From the NCBI GenBank assembly GCA_030762935.1, contig CM060900.1, forward strand, positions 435,724,259 to 435,788,258: a DNA stretch of 64,000 bases, written 5' to 3'. The DNA is from Hymenopus coronatus (taxonomy: Eukaryota; Arthropoda; Insecta; Mantodea; Hymenopodidae). The notes beneath the pieces were generated by a model that was not told the DNA's origin, ran no database searches, and saw nothing but the letters and a program-made list of their open reading frames with translations. The translations under genes were made by a program, and so were the position numbers. Shown here piece after piece: positions 60,072 through 64,000 of this stretch (its first letter is position 1; every line of letters begins with the position of its first letter).

Positions 60072-60628
60072 CTAACTTAATTTATTTCTTTTATAATTTA
60101 CAACCTCATCAATTTTATTATCAAGATCCTCTCTTTCTTTGGTGATTTTCCTCCCCCATTTCTCTTTTGCTTTCCCTGTATAATTACCTAGTTGTTTCAG
60201 AAACTCTTTCTTGTTTCCAAGACGTTTTAAGTACACTATCTTTGACAGTAACCTTTCCCAGTTTTTATTCCATATTTTTTTCCTGTTCACATTTTAGTTT
60301 CTTCGCACCCAACTATACAGTGTAAATTGTTATCAATTTTGCCACATAGTGGACATAGATCTTTATCAAATGTTATACCTTTTAGTAACATTGTACCTGT
60401 TCTTGCCCGTGCTATATCCTCTCTTTCCATTTTGCCAGAGACATCAATGTATTTGTCTCCTCCCCATACTTTCTTAACATTCCTATACAATATTAAAGAA
60501 CTCTTATCCCTTAAGCTACCTATTATTTCTGGTTTCCCTATATCTTCTATCTTCACTTTCACTTTATTCCTTTGACCATATAAATTATTAATTTCTTTAT
60601 AATATGCATTTGAGAACCAGAAGGCTTA
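60072..60628 (-). pseudogene. LINE ORF2 C-terminal fragment
   Basis: The minus strand reads AFWFSNAYYKEINNLYGQRN, KVKVKIEDIGKPEIIGSLRD, then RARTGTMLLKGITFDKDLCP LCGKIDNNLHCIVGC, a CX2CX7HX4C finger close to the CCHC element that ends many LINE ORF2 proteins. After a stop a lysine-rich frame (WERLLSKIVYLKRLGNKKEF) runs to 60,072. The first frame is open for about 110 codons, so decay is moderate. Confidence 0.65.
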
Positions 60629-61794
60629 ATAATATATATGGTAGAAGTAGTCCAATAAGTGAAGAGTACAATAATGAGATCAAAACTGAAAAAGGATAAT
60701 GCACTGATGTAATTCAATGGACAATTTATCTAAAACATATCACAAAAAGATCGATAGAATAAAGTTGCAGTTTTAAAATGTTTAACATACCTAAAATACT
60801 ATCAGCAAAATACATCTATTTTTGTGGAAACAGTTTTAATACTACCCAAGACACAAAACATTGCATAGTGTAGTAATTCACCATTATGATGCACAGCAAT
60901 GTACAGAGTGAGATTGAGTTTTGTTGACAAAATACAAAGGATTGGTTACTTCATAAGCCAAAAAATATATTTCAAAACATAAGATAGCCACAAGTGTGAA
61001 TTTAGCAATATTTTGTGACATATTCAAATTTCAGAGGATATGTATTAGTTTCAGAAATATAAGTTGATGACACCATCAATTTCATGATATAGGGAGGAGA
61101 TACACAGATTAGAAGAGGTCTCAGTGCTCACATAACTAACCTAAGATTAAATTGAAATTATTTTAGAATGTATCTTTTTGCATGATATACACTTAGATTA
61201 TTGTATTAGAAACAGTTTTTGTTGAGAATTTCTAGTTCTTCCACTTAGCATTGCCATCAGCAAAGTAAGAGCTGTAATGGGAATGGTTTAATGGGTAAGT
61301 GTGCAGGTTAGGTACCATCATCTGCTATGAATGGCGTTGACATAATCTGGGGAGGATGTTGCCAACCATGATGCCATAAATCCATCAAGTGTCAAGTTGT
61401 TACCAACATGAACACAGTGTGTAGTGCGAAATGCTGTAAATGTGTCTATCATCGTCCTTGTTCATCATCATAGCTTTTTATGAGGGAATTTTTGGGAGAA
61501 GGGTGAAGAAATAAACAACAAACACATTTGTTTACAGGCAGTCAAAATAATGCAGCCAATCACACAATGCTTATTATTTATAAATACTTGAAGCCAGAAA
61601 AAATTATATACGGGCACAATATATACACGTAATTTCATGTCTTGATAGCAGCTTTCATGCACCATTTCCTACTCGAATAGCATACTAATAAATCTGTTGA
61701 TTAATAAAACCTATTCAGCAAATTGTTTGGGACTTGATCTTGGTGCAGCAATTCCAATATGATTAATTATATACATTGGTTATACCACTTACTT
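60629..61794. other. No recognisable gene
   Basis: AT-rich; nothing supportable seen. Confidence 0.5.
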
Positions 61795-62095
61795 CAATAT
61801 GTGATATGGATTTGGTACTTCTGTTACTCTGTCATTAGAGCTGCTTTGTAGTTACTTACTAGTCTCTTATAAACGTTTAGGGCCCTAAGTCGCAAAGCGT
61901 AGCTGAGGGATCTGTGAAGCTAAAACTCCAATGATCCCCCCCAAACAAAGACAAAACCTCGGCAATCTGGCGCATTTCATATCTGAACATGTGTTTTCAA
62001 CACTTTCAAATATGGATCGCCAGTAGAAGTTTCACTACCACTTAAAACACTACAAGAGCATTGTGAGTGTGATGCAAGCATCGTACACCTTTAAC
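61795..62095. repeat. Direct duplication upstream of the desaturase, copy 1
   Basis: About 300 bases that recur at 62,385-62,720. Shared blocks include GGTACTTCTGTTA, GTCATTAGAGC, GCTTTGTAGTTA, AGGGCCCTAAG, GGGATCTGTGAA, CCAATGATCCCC, ACTTTCAAATA, GGATCGCCAGTA and a CATCGTA..CTTTA ending. Confidence 0.85.
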
Positions 62096-62384
62096 CAAAC
62101 ATTTCTTAAATTGAAGTGACGTTGAAAACAGTTAAAATCTAACTTCCGAATTTTTAATAAAGAAGAAGTATTTTAAGGATAAGTTACCGATACCAGGTTA
62201 AGTGCATTAGCTGTGTGAGCGCACACACTGGAAAATACCATTAACTCCTCCAATGTCAAGATGCAACTTTGCACATAATGTAAATTCACTCCGTGCTGCT
62301 AATATATAACAAGAAGTCACAGTATCTGTGTTTATATTATTATTATTATTAGTAGTAGTATACGATGGTTCCACCACTTGGCAT

Positions 62385-62720
62385 TACTTCAATACATGGG
62401 TACTTCTGTTATTTTGTCATTAGAGCCGCTTTGTAGTTATTTACTGGTCTATTATAAACGATCAGGGCCCTAAGCCGAAGGCCGCTACTGCGGATCGACG
62501 ATAGGGCCTAGCCGTGGGATCTGTGAATCTAAAACCCCAATGATCCCCAGAAGTAGGCAAAACTTGGGCAATCTTGCGACTTTCACATCTGAATAACTTA
62601 ATGTTTTCAGCACTTTCAAATAAGGATCGCCAGTAAAAATCACTTAAAAGACCGGTGTGTGGGAGGGGGGGGGGCCGCGCGCGTTTCCATGTGTGGTGCA
62701 ACCATCGTATAGCTTTACCT
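62385..62720. repeat. Direct duplication upstream of the desaturase, copy 2
   Basis: Second copy of the unit at 61,795-62,095, about 590 bases away in the same orientation. It has an extra GC-rich insert (GCCGAAGGCCGCTACTGCGG) and a G-run with GCCGCGCGCG near 62,660-62,684, the most GC-rich spot in this end of the window. A TTA repeat lies between the copies at 62,335-62,350. Confidence 0.85.
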
Positions 62721-64000
62721 TTATATTTCGTATAGCAAAATCACTATTTTGCACCCTAGTACGTAAGTTCTCAAAATAATACTAAATCCTTACGCAGCTG
62801 ATTAAATTCCTGTGACGATATTCACAGATTTCTTCCAACTATGCAGCGATTACCTGTCAACACACACAGAAATAGAAATTACTTACATAGAGATTTAATA
62901 GAATGGTTATGTATGAATTCAGATTATCACCATAGAGTTCCAATTGACTGGTGAGCTAGCAAGGATACGCAGAATGTTATATGTAGATACATTTAAGCAA
63001 TTAGAATACACCTGATTGTGGTTAGAGCGAGCAGTATTTTAAAGGAGGTTAATTGCAAAACGATTCAAGAAAAGCTCTTTTAAAGCGGTTTACCAATCAA
63101 TATGTACACAAATTCGCAGTACATGGTTTGAAGAAAAATAAAACCGTAAAGTCATTGGGTTTATTTCCAAACTGAGTATTTGCGTCTGTTTTAATTACGC
63201 TTGGAATTATTTACTCTTTTGTGCAATCAAGCTGTTAATTGAACAAATAAAAACATTTCAGTAATTTGCATAACAGAATACCATACAGAAGCAGAGCTAA
63301 AACCGTCAACTTCAGAAAGTACACACTGTATTTCAGTTTCTGTAGAAGTAGTCTAAATCGTGGGGAAGTGAGTATATTTGCTAAAACCACAATAAGGTTC
63401 ACCAGCATAAATGTTGCACCCTTCTGTAAACAAAAAGGATTTCAATGTTGTTCAGTAAAAATTAGAATTTGGTACATATACACTTAATAACAGTGAAATG
63501 AAAACAAGCATCTAATACATACATTTAACTTAGATTAAATGGTCTACTTTCTCACCAGAATTCGTATTAACACCACAACAGCTATATACGATATTTTTAT
63601 AAACACAGAAAAAATACCAAGGTTTACCGTAATCCCTATTGTAAATGGTATGTCAGACCACAATGCTCAATTGTTATAAGTCGCTACAATAGCAAGCAAT
63701 CAAACTGAATGGAAAGAGTAAGACTACAAGAATAAGAATTAGTGATGAGTGCATTAATAAATTCAAAGTAGAAAAAAGGGGAAAATTGGCTAATGTCAAG
63801 CCAAAACACAAGTAAATGGCAAATTTGGTGATTTTCTCAAAACTGTGCTATTATTATTTGAAGCTACATTCAAAAAGAAAGCTATAGCCTTGTCACAGAT
63901 GACGAAAATCAAACCATGCACTACCTCTGGTATAAGAAAATCCTATGCAAATAAATCAAGTCTCTGCTTACTGTATCGTACAAGTAATAATCCTAACATT
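62721..64000. other. No recognisable gene
   Basis: AT-rich; nothing supportable seen. Confidence 0.5.

Noticed and set aside
1..64000. CRISPR arrays, operons, rRNA genes or functional tRNAs
   Set aside because: No regularly spaced repeats with unique spacers and no rRNA-like blocks; tRNA-like sites lack proper cloverleafs and look like SINE heads.

Overview
The window looks like a repeat-rich, AT-rich arthropod (almost certainly insect) nuclear genome. The evidence is one spliced insect-type acyl-CoA desaturase gene, many decayed Tc1/mariner, hAT, pogo, Merlin, Harbinger, LINE and Penelope copies, and tRNA-derived SINE heads. There is no bacterial-style gene packing. The order of insect cannot be fixed from sequence alone; large intron size and repeat load would suit a large-genome lineage such as a polyneopteran, but that is inference.

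The only host gene I can support is a membrane acyl-CoA (Delta-9-type) desaturase on the minus strand. It has five coding exons spread over about 30 kb: 59191-58961, 55473-55344, 55257-55052, 42275-42090 and 29319-29001. The exon phases add up to a protein of about 357 residues with all histidine boxes (HRLWSH, HRVHH, NSAAH, HNYHH). Two introns are each about 12.8 kb and act as transposon sinks. Exon 1 carries two apparent one-base losses in homopolymers, while the other four exons are intact, so assembly or sequencing error should be excluded before calling it a pseudogene.

Layout. 1-29 kb lies downstream of the desaturase: a LINE RNase H fossil (5.0-5.6 kb), a Tc1/mariner fossil (6.0-6.9), a nearly whole mariner with TIRs and TA duplication (8.47-9.75), copy C of an unnamed transposase-like family (10.0-11.1), a Harbinger fragment (14.6-14.9), a Tc1-like element (18.1-19.4), a perfect 33-bp hairpin (20.3) and two further DDE transposase fossils (24.9-26.2 and 27.6-28.2). 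29-42 kb (intron 4) holds a hAT fossil split by a foldback element (30.1-31.5), two abutting pieces of one LINE family (32.8-33.7), a pogo/Tigger-like element with TIRs (35.49-38.05) and copy A of the unnamed family, itself split by a SINE (39.0-41.7). 42-55 kb (intron 3) holds a LINE tail, a Merlin copy (45.4-46.4), a Penelope-like element with RT and GIY-YIG (47.6-48.9), ~120-bp tandem repeats (49.9-50.3), a second Penelope RT fossil (50.3-50.9) and copy B of the unnamed family (52.2-53.5). 55-59 kb contains exons 1-3 and a second Merlin copy inside intron 1. 59-64 kb lies upstream of the gene: a LINE tail (60.1-60.6) and a direct duplication (61.8-62.7).

Apart from the desaturase, every coding-like stretch I can recognise is a broken mobile element. 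The most interesting material is the unnamed three-copy family with the YSDSC motif, the foldback elements built from back-to-back tRNA-like halves, the Merlin element and its apparent deletion derivative, and the desaturase exon 1 anomaly.
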